DNA of 64,000 bases, taken from assembly GCA_963817485.1 (NCBI GenBank), contig CAWFOR010000026.1, positions 62,001 to 126,000 on the forward strand. The letters are read 5' to 3'. The notes beneath the pieces were generated by a model. That model saw only the letters and a list, made by a program, of their open reading frames with translations, ran no database searches and was not told the DNA's origin. A program made the translations under genes and the position numbers. Positions 26,340 to 35,459 of this stretch are shown here, one piece after another; within the stretch, counting starts at the first letter, position 1, and each line of letters begins with the position of its first letter. Source of the stretch: Hyphomicrobium_A sp963817485 (GTDB taxonomy: Bacteria; Pseudomonadota; Alphaproteobacteria; Rhizobiales; Hyphomicrobiaceae).

Positions 26340-27455
26340 ATGACCACCTTTCACCTGCTGCTGCTGCCCGGAGACGGGATCGGCGTCGAAACCGTCGCCG
26401 AGGTCGAGCGTGTCATCGCGTTCCTCAACAAGAGCGCCAAGGGCAGCAGGTTCGAGACCGAAAGCGACCTCGTCGGCGGGGCGGCCTACGACAAGCACGG
26501 CGTTGCCGTCACCGACGCCGTGATGGAGAAGGCGCAGAACGCCGACGCAGTGATCTTCGGCGCCGTCGGCGGTCCCAAGTGGGACAAGGTGCCCTATGCG
26601 GTGCGCCCCGAGGCCGGGCTGCTGCGGCTCCGGAAGGACCTCGGGCTCTTCGCCAACCTGCGCCCCGCCATCTGCTATCCGGCGCTGGCCGACGCCTCCT
26701 CGCTGAAGCGCGAGCTGGTCGAAGGCCTCGACATCATGATCGTGCGCGAGCTGACGGGCGGGGTCTATTTCGGCGAGCCCAAGGAGATCGTCACCCTCGA
26801 GAATGGCGAGAAGCGCGCCGTCGATACCCAGGTCTATACGACGCACGAGATCGAGCGCATCGCCCGCGTCGCCTTCGACCTCGCGCGCAAGCGGGGGAAC
26901 AGGGTCCACTCCGCCGAGAAGCGCAACGTGATGAAGACCGGCGTGCTGTGGAACGAGGTCGTGACGGCGACGCACAAGGCCTACGCGCCGGACGTGAAGC
27001 TCGAGCACATCCTCGCCGACAACTGCGCCATGCAGCTCATCCGCAACCCCAAGCAGTTCGACGTCATCGTGACCGACAACCTGTTCGGCGACGTGCTCTC
27101 CGACGAGGCGGCGATGGCGACGGGCTCGCTCGGCATGCTGGCTTCGGCCTCGCTCGGCGCGCCCGACGCCAAGACGGGACGGCCCAAGGCGCTCTATGAG
27201 CCGGTGCACGGCTCCGCGCCCGACATCGCCGGCAAGGGGCTCGCCAATCCGATCGCGACGATCGCCTCGTTCGGCATGGCGCTGCGCTACTCCTTCGACA
27301 TGGGCAACGAGGCCGACCTGCTCGACAAGGCGATCGCGAACACGCTCGCCGCCGGCTTGCGCACACCCGACATCATGCAGCCGGGAATGCGCAAGGTCGG
27401 CACCGCCGAGATGGGCTCCGCCATCGTCACCGAGCTCGCGAAGCTCGCCGCGTAA
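26340..27455 (+). CDS. leuB: 3-isopropylmalate dehydrogenase
   Basis: NAD-dependent oxidative decarboxylase of leucine synthesis. 371 residues, full length. Key parts: LLLPGDGIGVETV at the start, substrate-binding LFANLRPA and ELTGGVYFGE, catalytic Tyr and Lys regions (QVYTTHEIERIAR; the conserved Lys in EKRNVMKTGVLWNE), metal ligands in TDNLFGDVLSDEAAM, and the nucleotide-binding EPVHGSAPDIAGKG. It follows the DUF4337 gene by 30 bases. leuC and leuD are on the other strand more than 10 kb away. Confidence 0.96.
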   Translation: MTTFHLLLLPGDGIGVETVAEVERVIAFLNKSAKGSRFETESDLVGGAAYDKHGVAVTDAVMEKAQNADAVIFGAVGGPKWDKVPYAVRPEAGLLRLRKDLGLFANLRPAICYPALADASSLKRELVEGLDIMIVRELTGGVYFGEPKEIVTLENGEKRAVDTQVYTTHEIERIARVAFDLARKRGNRVHSAEKRNVMKTGVLWNEVVTATHKAYAPDVKLEHILADNCAMQLIRNPKQFDVIVTDNLFGDVLSDEAAMATGSLGMLASASLGAPDAKTGRPKALYEPVHGSAPDIAGKGLANPIATIASFGMALRYSFDMGNEADLLDKAIANTLAAGLRTPDIMQPGMRKVGTAEMGSAIVTELAKLAA

Positions 27456-27552
27456 GCAGTCGAATCAACTGTGGATTGCAGCTTCGCGCAGCTAATGCTC
27501 CGTGGGAGACTGCGCTGATTCGTTTTTCGTCACGCCAAATCAGGTGACGCCT

Positions 27553-28662
27553 ATGGATGAGACGAACTCGGTTGCCGACCTGCGGAGCAAGCTGGTGGAG
27601 TTTGCCACCCGCGCCGTCGGCATCAAGAGTGGCTGCACGAACGAGCAAAGCACCAAATTCTTTCTCGTCATGCCCTTCTTGGGCTTCCTCGGCTACGACT
27701 ACACGACGCCCCTCGAGGTCCATCCCGAGCACATCGCCGACTTCGGCTCCGATCCCCTCAACAAGGTCGATTTCGCCATCCTGCGTGACGGCGTGCCGAT
27801 CGTCGCCATCGAGTGCAAGAAGGTCGGAGCCGACCTCGTGGACAATCGAGGGCAGCTCCGAAGCTACTTCAACGCCCTCGTGGACACGAAGCTCGGCGTT
27901 CTAACCGACGGCATCGTCTACGAGTTCTTCGTCGACTCGATCGAGCCGAACATCATGGACGAAGACCCGTTTCTCACGCTCGACCTGGAGACGGCCGCGC
28001 GCGGAGCCGTAACGGCCGAGGTGCTCGAAACGCTGCTCTGCGTGACAAAGGCGGAATTCGATCCCGCCGACATCGCCGAGACGGCTCACCTGCGCCTGGT
28101 GCAGAAGCGCCTGCGGGCCGCGCTTGCAAGCGAGCTCGCAAATCCGTCCGAGGACTTCTGCCGCATCTTGCTGAAGTCGCTCGGCATGAAGGGCTCCTCC
28201 GCGGCCATCAATCGGCACTATGGGCCCATGATCCAGAAGGCGCTCGGCGAGCTGCGCGCCGAGCCCGCCCCCGAGCCGAAGGGCGCGATCGATCCCGTGA
28301 GCACATTCGATCAGCGCATCTTTACGACCGACCGCGAGATCGAGGTCTTCGACTACGTGCGCCGGAGATTAGCTTTCCTCGTCAAGGACGATGCGCTCTT
28401 CGACGCCATCGATGGCGTGCGCTACAAGGACTACATCGGCAAGCTGAAGGTCTACTACCGCAAGGAGAACAAGGGGCGCTTGTTCGACTTCATCGAGGGC
28501 ACCGACGGCTCCCATACGTTCATCTTCCCGATCCCGATCGGCTCCATCGTAACCGATGATCTGCGCGAGATCGACGGGGCCCTCAAGGCAACGTTCACCG
28601 CACGCGTAAAGGCGCTGTCGGACGAGACCCCTACGGAAAAGCCCGTCGCCCGCTCGGCCTGA
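27553..28662 (+). CDS. Orphan type I restriction HsdR N-terminal-like (PD-(D/E)XK) protein
   Basis: 369 residues. The N-terminal domain is like the HsdR/DUF4268 nuclease type: FFLVMPFLGFLGYDYTTPLE, then KVDFAIL (Asp) and IVAIECKKVG (Glu-x-Lys), the PD-(D/E)XK catalytic pattern, and GQLRSYFNALVDTKLGVLTDG. The helicase motor of a type I restriction enzyme is absent, and no hsdM or hsdS lies nearby. The C-terminal half (about 255-369) is another, beta-rich domain (FDYVRRRLAFLV, IEGTDGSHTFIFP). It lies between leuB and asd. A nuclease, or a nuclease-derived regulator, is likely. Confidence 0.85.
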   Translation: MDETNSVADLRSKLVEFATRAVGIKSGCTNEQSTKFFLVMPFLGFLGYDYTTPLEVHPEHIADFGSDPLNKVDFAILRDGVPIVAIECKKVGADLVDNRGQLRSYFNALVDTKLGVLTDGIVYEFFVDSIEPNIMDEDPFLTLDLETAARGAVTAEVLETLLCVTKAEFDPADIAETAHLRLVQKRLRAALASELANPSEDFCRILLKSLGMKGSSAAINRHYGPMIQKALGELRAEPAPEPKGAIDPVSTFDQRIFTTDREIEVFDYVRRRLAFLVKDDALFDAIDGVRYKDYIGKLKVYYRKENKGRLFDFIEGTDGSHTFIFPIPIGSIVTDDLREIDGALKATFTARVKALSDETPTEKPVARSA

Positions 28663-28834
28663 GAGAGCTGCCTCTGCCAACGCCGTGGGCACGGAAGATC
28701 GGACTCCCCTCCCCAGACCCAGCAAGAACCTTGCAACGAGCCGCGACCGTGCGTAAGTGAACGCCCGCGGGAGCGATCGGCTATCGTACGGCCGGCGCCG
28801 CCCCGCTGAAACAGGGCCAAATTCGGGACGGACG

Positions 28835-29863
28835 ATGGGCTATAAGGTTGCCGTAGTCGGCGCCACGGGGAACGTGGGCCGCGAAATGCTGAAGGTGCTG
28901 GACGAGCGCAAGTTTCCGGCCGACGAGGTCTACGCCATCGCCTCGCGCCGCTCGCTTGGCCTCGAGGTCTCCTACGGCGACCGCACCCTCAAATGCCGCG
29001 ACCTCGAGCAGTTCGATTTCTCCAAGGTCGACCTGTGCCTGATGTCGGCCGGCTCCGCCGTGTCGAAGGAGTGGTCGCCCAAGATCGGCGCCAAGGGCTG
29101 CATCGTCATCGATAATTCCTCCGCTTGGCGCTACGACCAGGATGTGCCGCTCATCGTACCGGAGGTCAACGCCGACGCGGTGGCCGGCTACACCAAGAAG
29201 AACATTATCGCCAACCCGAACTGCTCCACCGCGCAGCTCGTCGTGGTCCTGAAGCCGCTGCACGACGCCGCGAAGATCAAACGCGTCGTCGTCGCCACCT
29301 ATCAGTCGGTGTCGGGCGCCGGCAAGGAGGCGATGGACGAGCTGTGGCAACAGACCAAGGGCATGTACGTCCCGGGCCAGGAGGTCGAGCCTCAGAAGTT
29401 TCCCAAGCAGATCGCCTTTAACTGCATTCCTCAAATCGACGTCTTCATGGAGGACGGCTACACGAAAGAGGAATGGAAGATGTTGGTCGAGACCAAGAAG
29501 ATCCTCGACCCGAAGATCAGGCTGACGGCGACGTGCGTGCGCGTGCCGGTGTTCGTGGGGCATTCGGAGGCGGTCAACATCGAGTTCGAGAAGCCGCTCT
29601 CGCCCGAGGAGGCGCGCAAGATCCTGCGCTCGGCGCCGGGCGTCATGGTGGTCGATAAGCGCGAGCCGGGCGGCTACGTCACACCCGTCGAGGCGGCCGG
29701 CGAGTTCGCGACCTACGTCTCGCGCATCCGCGAGGACGCAACCGTCGAAAACGGCCTGTCCCTGTGGATCGTGTCGGACAACCTCCTGAAGGGGGCGGCG
29801 CTCAACACGGTGCAGATCGCCGAGACGATCATCAACCGCAAGCTTATGCCCAACGCCGCCTGA
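28835..29863 (+). CDS. asd: Aspartate-semialdehyde dehydrogenase
   Basis: NADP-dependent enzyme making aspartate semialdehyde, the branch-point for lysine, threonine and methionine. 342 residues. Rossmann motif VAVVGATGNVGREML, the catalytic Cys in NPNCSTAQLVV, and the substrate-binding RVPVFVGHSEAVNIEFE. ATG 28835 begins at the nucleotide-binding strand; the in-frame start at 28757 adds an unmatched tail. It converges with marR 20 bases downstream. Confidence 0.96.
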   Translation: MGYKVAVVGATGNVGREMLKVLDERKFPADEVYAIASRRSLGLEVSYGDRTLKCRDLEQFDFSKVDLCLMSAGSAVSKEWSPKIGAKGCIVIDNSSAWRYDQDVPLIVPEVNADAVAGYTKKNIIANPNCSTAQLVVVLKPLHDAAKIKRVVVATYQSVSGAGKEAMDELWQQTKGMYVPGQEVEPQKFPKQIAFNCIPQIDVFMEDGYTKEEWKMLVETKKILDPKIRLTATCVRVPVFVGHSEAVNIEFEKPLSPEEARKILRSAPGVMVVDKREPGGYVTPVEAAGEFATYVSRIREDATVENGLSLWIVSDNLLKGAALNTVQIAETIINRKLMPNAA

Positions 29864-29883
29864 AGCGCGGCGTTGCGGCGGCG

Positions 29884-30364
29884 CTAGCTCTTGCTGGTCT
29901 CGCTCTCGAGCTTGCCGAGTGCCTCGACGATGAGCGCGAGATCCTGCAGGAAGCGCTCGCGCTGCTGGCCGGGAAGGGCCGCGAGTATCTTGTCGTCGAC
30001 GCGCTTTGCCAACGGATCGGCCGCCTTGAGGATGCGCCAGCCCTCCTCGGTGAGCTTGACCGCATAGGCGCGGGCATCGTCCTTGGTGCGGCGGCGCTGC
30101 AGCAGGCCCTTCTTGAGCATGCGGCGCACGATGTCGGCGAGCGTCGAGCGATCCACGCCCGTCTTGTCGACGAGCTGAGTTTGGCTCAGACCCTCATTTT
30201 GCGAGACGGCGACCAGCACCGCGTATTGCCGCGGCGTGAGATCGCCTTCGCCCACCTCCACCCTGGAAGGCATCGCTGGCGCATTGGCTAGCTCGATGCA
30301 GCAAGTGAATCGGTGATCGCTCCAGCCTGACGACCGCCATCTCGCGTGCCTTTTGCCGTGCCAT
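29884..30364 (-). pseudogene. MarR-family regulator with one extra base
   Basis: The C-terminal two-thirds, with the winged HTH (LTPRQYAVLVAVSQNEGLS, TGVDRSTLADIVRRML, RRRTKDDARAYAVKLTEEG), ends at 29884. Its natural N-terminus is in another frame: from ATG 30364 (or 30340, MAVVRLERSPIHLLHRASQ) to SDAFQ, joined at a G-run (30261-30263 on the + strand) where GGG should be GG. Removing one base gives SDAFQVEVGEGDLTPRQYA. Length 481 is 3n+1, repairing to 159 residues. The in-frame upstream extension to 30537 is an artefact of this. Effector and targets are unknown. Confidence 0.85.
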
Positions 30365-30606
30365 GATTTTCGCTGGTCAGGTGAGGCAACGTCGAACCGC
30401 CGCTTGGCGCGGCTCATCGACCCCCGTATGCCCCCACCTTTGCCTTTATGGAATAGGTTGGCGTTCGATTTGGAGAAAATACCAGATTTCGCCATTCGTC
30501 TAGAGCAAAACCAACGCGGGCGAAGAACAATTCGCAAGATATTAGCGCGAGTTATTGCGAAGGCGGAGTATCCGTATAGCGACGATCCGCCGGGCGACGG
30601 CCGCTT

Positions 30607-31191
30607 TTACTTCGCGGGCAGCTCGTGTTGCCGCAGAAGGCCGACCTGCGCGACTGCGAATGCCATCGTCAACGGCATGACGCCGAAGACCTTGAAGCTC
30701 ACCCACGTATCCGTCGTGAACGAGCGCCATACGATCTCGTTCAGCACGGCGAGGAATGTGAAGAAGAAGGCCCAGCGCAGCGTCAGCTTGCGCCAGCCCT
30801 CGTCGGTCAGCCGAAAGACCTCGCCGAAGATGACGCGCAGCAGCGACTGGCCGGCGAGCAGGCCGATGAAGAGCGCCCCGGCAAACAGCGCGTTCACGAT
30901 CGTCGGCTTGATCTTGATGAAATGATCGTCCTGCAGCCACAGCGTGAGCCCGCCGAAGACCATGACGCAGACGCCGGTCACGAGCGGCATCACAGGAATG
31001 CGCCCGAACAGGATGCGCGAGGCAATGAGGGAGAGGACGGTCGCCCCCATGAAAACGCCCGTGCCCCAGAAGATGCCGGCGCGTGCGTTGACCACGAAGA
31101 ACACGACCAGCGGACCGACCTCGACGGCGAGCTTCAGCAGCTGGTCTTTCAGCGCGGGCTCCGTGGCCTTGGTGTCGGTGTCGTCTGCCAT
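30607..31191 (-). CDS. yciB: YciB/IspZ-type inner-membrane septation protein, copy 1
   Basis: 194 residues with about five or six membrane segments. Family marks are KLAVEVGPLVVFFVVNARAGIFWGT, IASRILFGRIPVMPLV, VFGGLTLWLQDDHFIKIKPTIVN and LTLRWAFFFTFLAVLNEIVWR, as in the YciB/IspZ family linked to septation and envelope integrity. A second, diverged copy lies 101 bases upstream on the same strand, so the pair is probably one transcript with ftsY-mtaB further upstream. Confidence 0.93.
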   Translation of the reverse strand: MADDTDTKATEPALKDQLLKLAVEVGPLVVFFVVNARAGIFWGTGVFMGATVLSLIASRILFGRIPVMPLVTGVCVMVFGGLTLWLQDDHFIKIKPTIVNALFAGALFIGLLAGQSLLRVIFGEVFRLTDEGWRKLTLRWAFFFTFLAVLNEIVWRSFTTDTWVSFKVFGVMPLTMAFAVAQVGLLRQHELPAK

Positions 31192-31291
31192 CTCGTTACC
31201 TCTTCCCCCAAAAGTCGCCGTGAGGCGATCGTCGATTGGCGCCCCAGTTCCACCTCTTTGGCGAGGCGTGGCTCGGAGCGGATTTACAGCA

Positions 31292-32053
31292 TTATCCGAG
31301 CTTGGTCTCGCGCGGCTTGGGACGCGTTGCCGCCGGCCCCTCGTCCGGGCCGGAGCCGGGGGCGGATCCCGGGGCCGATTGCGCCGGAGCGCCCAAATTG
31401 GACGGCGTATTGGAGGCTACCAGCACGGGTACGTGCTTTCCCTCAGGGATGCGGTAGCGCTGCATCAGGCGCGTCAGATACCAGGCATAGGCCGCCGACA
31501 GCGGCATGATGAGCGCAACCTTGAACGCGATCCAGATGCCGATGCCGTTCGTCTCCATGCCGAGGAGGTTGTAGACCTGCTCGTCATGGAAGGTAAGGCG
31601 CACGAACTCGTTGGCGAACGCGGTGAAGACGAAGAACCAGGCGAAGTTCCAGGTGAACTTGTCCCAGCCCTCCTTGCTGTAGTGGAACGTCTTCTCGAAG
31701 ACGTACTTGAAGAAGTTGCGATTGAACCAAAGGCCGCCGAACAGGAAGGCCGCGAACATCAGGTTGAAGATCGTCACCTTGATCTGCACCCACATCGGGT
31801 CCTTGGTGATGATCGTCAGGCCGCCGAACACCACCGTCACGGTGGAGGCGATCAGCGGGAACACGGGTAGGCGCCGCAGCACGATGCGCATGGCCACGAT
31901 CGCGAAGCCCGTCGAGATGATGAGCGCCCACGTGCCCGCTAAAATGCCGCTCATGGCATTGACGACGAACATCAGCACGAGCGGCCCGAACTCGCTCAGG
32001 ATGTTAACCGTCTGCTCGGCATTGAAAGGCATCAATCGCTTCAGTGCGCTCAT
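31292..32053 (-). CDS. YciB/IspZ-type inner-membrane septation protein, copy 2
   Basis: 253 residues. The same pattern as copy 1 is present: ILSEFGPLVLMFVVNAMSGI, VLRRLPVFPLIASTVTVVFGGL, IITKDPMWVQIKVTIFNLMF and WNFAWFFVFTAFANEFVR. Unlike copy 1 it has a C-terminal extension of about 45 residues rich in Pro, Ser, Gly and Ala (PAQSAPGSAPGSGPDEGP) that is likely disordered. In many relatives one ispZ copy follows ftsY; here copy 2 is in that place and copy 1 is the extra. The two are clearly paralogues rather than a recent duplication. Confidence 0.9.
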   Translation of the reverse strand: MSALKRLMPFNAEQTVNILSEFGPLVLMFVVNAMSGILAGTWALIISTGFAIVAMRIVLRRLPVFPLIASTVTVVFGGLTIITKDPMWVQIKVTIFNLMFAAFLFGGLWFNRNFFKYVFEKTFHYSKEGWDKFTWNFAWFFVFTAFANEFVRLTFHDEQVYNLLGMETNGIGIWIAFKVALIMPLSAAYAWYLTRLMQRYRIPEGKHVPVLVASNTPSNLGAPAQSAPGSAPGSGPDEGPAATRPKPRETKLG

Positions 32054-32128
32054 GTGCCCGAGATCATCCTTCTTTTCCTAACAATTCTTGATTGCCCATG
32101 GGTCCATCCGGAGTTTGCCTATGGTGCC

Positions 32129-33148
32129 TCAGTTGGACGAAGCGATGGCTTCGGCGAAATCCCCCGCATCGAAAGCTTGAAGATCGTCAACGCCCTCCCC
32201 CACCCCGATGGCATGCACCGGCAGCCCGTGCTTGGCGGAGATGGCGACCAGGATGCCGCCGCGGGCGGTGCCGTCGAGCTTGGTCATGACGAGGCCGGTG
32301 ACGCCGGCGCGGTCGCGGAAGACGTCGACCTGGGAGAGCGCGTTCTGGCCCGTGGTGGCATCGAGCACCAGGAGCACGGCGTGCGGGGCGGTGGGCTCGA
32401 CCTTGCGCATCACGCGAATGACCTTCGCCAGCTCCTCCATCAGACCTTCTTTGTTCTGCAGCCGTCCGGCCGTATCGACGAGCAGCACATCGGCGCCGCC
32501 GTCGCGCGCCCGGCTCACGGCATCGAACACGAGACCGGCCGCATCTGCACCGACCGCACCCGCGACCACCTCGGAGCCGGTGCGCTCCCCCCAGATCTTC
32601 AACTGATCGATGGCGGCGGCGCGGAAGGTGTCGCCGGCCGCGAGCATCACGCTTCTGCCCTCGCGACGGAAACGAGCTGCGAGCTTGCCGATCGTCGTGG
32701 TCTTGCCGGTGCCGTTGACGCCGACGACGAGGATGACGAACGGCTTCACCGCCGCGTCGACCTCGAGCGGGCGTGCGACGGGGGCGAGTGCGCGCTCGAC
32801 CTCCGCCTTCAAGACCGCGCGCACGTCGTCTTCGCCGATGCCCTTCTCGTAGCGGCCCTTGCGCAGCGTCGCGATGATGCGCTCGGCCGTGTCGAGACCG
32901 AGGTCGGCTTCGACCAGCACATCCTCGAGGTCGTCGAGCGTCTCGCCCGACAGCTTGCGCTTGGTGAAGAGCCCGCCGATGCCGTCGGAGAGCTTCGATG
33001 AGGTCTTGCCCAGGCCCTGCTTGAGGCGGGCGAAAAAGCCGCCGGGCTTGGCGGGCGTCGCCGCGGCTGCGTCGGGTGCGGGCGCCTCGCTCGCAGGCTT
33101 CGACCCCCAGAGGCGGCCGAGCGCACCTTTGGCGCCTCGCTCGCTCAC
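32129..33148 (-). CDS. ftsY: Signal recognition particle receptor FtsY
   Basis: SRP receptor GTPase that docks Ffh-ribosome complexes at the membrane. The start is GTG at 33148, overlapping the mtaB stop as GTGA. 339 residues. Acidic/Ala-Pro N-terminal A domain is short; NG domain follows: GVNGTGKTTTIGKLA (G1), DTAGRLQNKEGLM (G3), TKLDGTARGG (G4), and GVGEGVDDLQAFD at the end. Ffh, its partner, is in the window at 37179. Confidence 0.95.
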   Translation of the reverse strand: MSERGAKGALGRLWGSKPASEAPAPDAAAATPAKPGGFFARLKQGLGKTSSKLSDGIGGLFTKRKLSGETLDDLEDVLVEADLGLDTAERIIATLRKGRYEKGIGEDDVRAVLKAEVERALAPVARPLEVDAAVKPFVILVVGVNGTGKTTTIGKLAARFRREGRSVMLAAGDTFRAAAIDQLKIWGERTGSEVVAGAVGADAAGLVFDAVSRARDGGADVLLVDTAGRLQNKEGLMEELAKVIRVMRKVEPTAPHAVLLVLDATTGQNALSQVDVFRDRAGVTGLVMTKLDGTARGGILVAISAKHGLPVHAIGVGEGVDDLQAFDAGDFAEAIASSN

Positions 33149-34401
33149 GCCACCACCTCGCCCGACAGCCGCTGGCCATCGTGGCCGTTGACGCGGGCGC
33201 GCAGCAGCGCTCCGGCAGAAGCCGAGGCGGAAAGCTCGATCTCGGCGTAGTGGCGCGTGCGCCCGAGACCGTCGCGCTCGAGCAGCACTTCGACCTCCGA
33301 GCCCGCTTGCGCGGCGAGATAGCGGGAAAGGGCTTCGTTGCCCTTGCGCCGCAAATGCGCGGCCCGCTCCTTGACGAGGGAGCGCGCGACCTGCGGCATG
33401 CGTGCCGCCGGCGTGCCGTTGCGCGGCGAGAAGGGGAAAACGTGCAGATAGGTAAGCCCGCAGTCGTCGACGATGCTCATCGAGCCCGCAAACATCTCGT
33501 CGGTCTCGGTCGGGAAGCCGGCGATGAGATCGGCGCCAAAGACAACGTCCGGGCGCAGCCGGCGCACTTTCTCGCAGAACGCTACGGCATCGGCGCGGCT
33601 GTGGCGGCGCTTCATGCGCTTCAAGACCATGTCGTCGCCCGCCTGCATGGAGAGATGCAGGTGCGGCATCAGCCGCTCCTCTTCGGCGATCGCCTGCAGC
33701 AGGTAATCGTCCGCTTCGACCTGGTCGATGGAGGAGAGCCGCAGCCGCTCGAGCTCGGGGACGAGCCGCAGGATCTGGCGCACGAGGCTGCCAAGCGTCG
33801 CGTCGCCCGGCAGATCGCCGCCGTAGTCGGTGAGGTCGACCCCGGTCAGCACGACCTCGCGGCAGCCGCCTTCGACGAGACGACGGACCTGCGCGACGAC
33901 CTCGCCCGCCGGCACCGAGCGCGATGGACCGCGCCCGAACGGAATGATGCAGAAGGTGCAACGGTGGTCGCAGCCGTTCTGCACCTGCACGTAAGCGCGC
34001 GTGCGCGAGCCGAAGCCGTCGATCAGGTGATGCGCCGTCTCGCGCACGCTCATGATGTCGTCGACCTGCACGCGCTCGCTGCCCACGGTGGAGAGCCCGG
34101 CAAAGGTCTGGGGCTTCAACTTCTCGGCGTTGCCGATGACGTGATCGACCTCGGGCAGGGCGGCGAAGCGCTCAGGCTCTACTTGCGCCGCACAGCCCGT
34201 CACGACGATGCGCGCTTCGGGGTGCTCGCGGCGCAGCTTGCGGATCGTCTGCGTCGCCTGGCGCACGGCCTCGCCCGTGACGGCGCAGGTGTTGACGATG
34301 ATGGCGTCGTCCATGCCGGCATCGGCGGCGCATCTGCGCATCACCTCCGACTCGTACGCGTTGAGCCGGCAGCCGAGCGTTATGATCAAAGGGTCTGCCA
34401 T
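33145..34401 (-). CDS. mtaB: tRNA-A37 methylthiotransferase MtaB
   Basis: Radical SAM enzyme converting t6A37 to ms2t6A37 in tRNAs. 418 residues. N-terminal UPF0004 domain with TLGCRLNAYESE and VNTCAV and TGCAAQ cluster Cys; radical SAM CxxxCxxC in NGCDHRCTFCIIP; LTGVDLTDYGGDL and the HLHLSMQAGDD and VFPFSPRNGTPAARM stretches follow. It precedes ftsY with a 4-base GTGA overlap, the usual arrangement in Hyphomicrobiales, and follows dapF by 136 bases. Confidence 0.95.
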   Translation of the reverse strand: MADPLIITLGCRLNAYESEVMRRCAADAGMDDAIIVNTCAVTGEAVRQATQTIRKLRREHPEARIVVTGCAAQVEPERFAALPEVDHVIGNAEKLKPQTFAGLSTVGSERVQVDDIMSVRETAHHLIDGFGSRTRAYVQVQNGCDHRCTFCIIPFGRGPSRSVPAGEVVAQVRRLVEGGCREVVLTGVDLTDYGGDLPGDATLGSLVRQILRLVPELERLRLSSIDQVEADDYLLQAIAEEERLMPHLHLSMQAGDDMVLKRMKRRHSRADAVAFCEKVRRLRPDVVFGADLIAGFPTETDEMFAGSMSIVDDCGLTYLHVFPFSPRNGTPAARMPQVARSLVKERAAHLRRKGNEALSRYLAAQAGSEVEVLLERDGLGRTRHYAEIELSASASAGALLRARVNGHDGQRLSGEVVA

Positions 34402-34536
34402 CGTTCCTTATGATACCAGCGGCTAGCAGCAGCGACGCAAACAAAGCTCAACGCTCCACGTGCGTGGAGGTCAGTCGAGGCAGGACGGAGCGGAGACCAT
34501 CTGCAAGTGGGTCATACTCGACAACTTTGACGGCCG

Positions 34537-35403
34537 CTAGACCGGCGCGCGCGACAGAGTTTCCGCCGGTATCGTACCCTCGAATTCGAGCTCCGCAGGG
34601 CCACACATGAGGATGTGGCCGTTAGCAATCCAATCGATAACCAATTTCCCGCCGGGAAGTGTGACAGTCACTTGACGGTCGGTGAAACCCTTGCGCGCCG
34701 CGGCCACTGCAGCCGCGCACGCTGCGGTGCCGCAAGCCTTGGTCAGGCCCGCCCCACGCTCCCAGGTGCGTAGCGTCAGCGCATTGCGTGAGGTCACGTG
34801 CGCCAGCGAGATGTTGGCGCGCTGCGGAAATACGGGATGGTTCTCGAGCAGCGGCCCGAAGCGCCCGAGGTCGTAGGCGTCGACGTCGTCGACCCAGAAG
34901 ATCGCGTGCGGGTTACCGACGTTGACGACCGAGGGTGAGTGCAGGACCGGCGCGTCGATCGGCCCGATCTGCAGCTCGATGCCGGTGGTGTCGGCGAAGG
35001 GCTCGGCGAGCGGGATGTCCTCCCAGCCAAAGCGCGGCTCACCCATATCGATGACGACGCTGTCGGCATTATCGACGTGCGCCTTGAGCAGGCCGGCGCG
35101 CGTCTCAACCGTCACGTCGGAGCGCCCGCTCTCCTCCGCAAAGATGAGCGCGATGCAGCGCGTGGCGTTTCCGCAGGCCTCGACCTCCGAGCCATCCGCA
35201 TTGAAGATGCGCATGAAGAGGTCGGCCTTCTTCGAAGGCTCGAGCACGATCACCTGATCGCATCCTGGTCCCTGCGCGCGGTCGCTGAGGCGGCGGGCGT
35301 CATCGGGTGCAATCGCGATCGATTGGCGGCGCGCATCGAGCACCACGAAATCGTTGCCGAGCCCGTTCATCTTGCGGAAGGGTATGGTGGCGGAGGCGGA
35401 CAT
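34537..35403 (-). CDS. dapF: Diaminopimelate epimerase
   Basis: Converts LL- to meso-diaminopimelate. 288 residues. N-terminal FRKMNGLGNDFVV, the two catalytic Cys in EACGNATRC and KACGTAAC, and GDGERRxxFVxR-like NVGNPHAIFWVDD and INxxLxHV-type ISLAHV. It is divergent from the PQQ-type dehydrogenase gene (57 bases apart) and is upstream of mtaB-ftsY on the same strand, as in many relatives. Confidence 0.95.
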   Translation of the reverse strand: MSASATIPFRKMNGLGNDFVVLDARRQSIAIAPDDARRLSDRAQGPGCDQVIVLEPSKKADLFMRIFNADGSEVEACGNATRCIALIFAEESGRSDVTVETRAGLLKAHVDNADSVVIDMGEPRFGWEDIPLAEPFADTTGIELQIGPIDAPVLHSPSVVNVGNPHAIFWVDDVDAYDLGRFGPLLENHPVFPQRANISLAHVTSRNALTLRTWERGAGLTKACGTAACAAAVAAARKGFTDRQVTVTLPGGKLVIDWIANGHILMCGPAELEFEGTIPAETLSRAPV

Positions 35404-35459
35404 GAACCCATATATGGCGCCAGGGCTTTAAAAGACAATCGAACTGAGGCTCGATCTCG

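Noticed and set aside
29884..30537. MarR read as one 217-residue open frame
   Set aside because: Its first 100 residues match nothing, while another frame supplies the correct MarR N-terminus ending at a homopolymer; the long frame is an artefact of the insertion.
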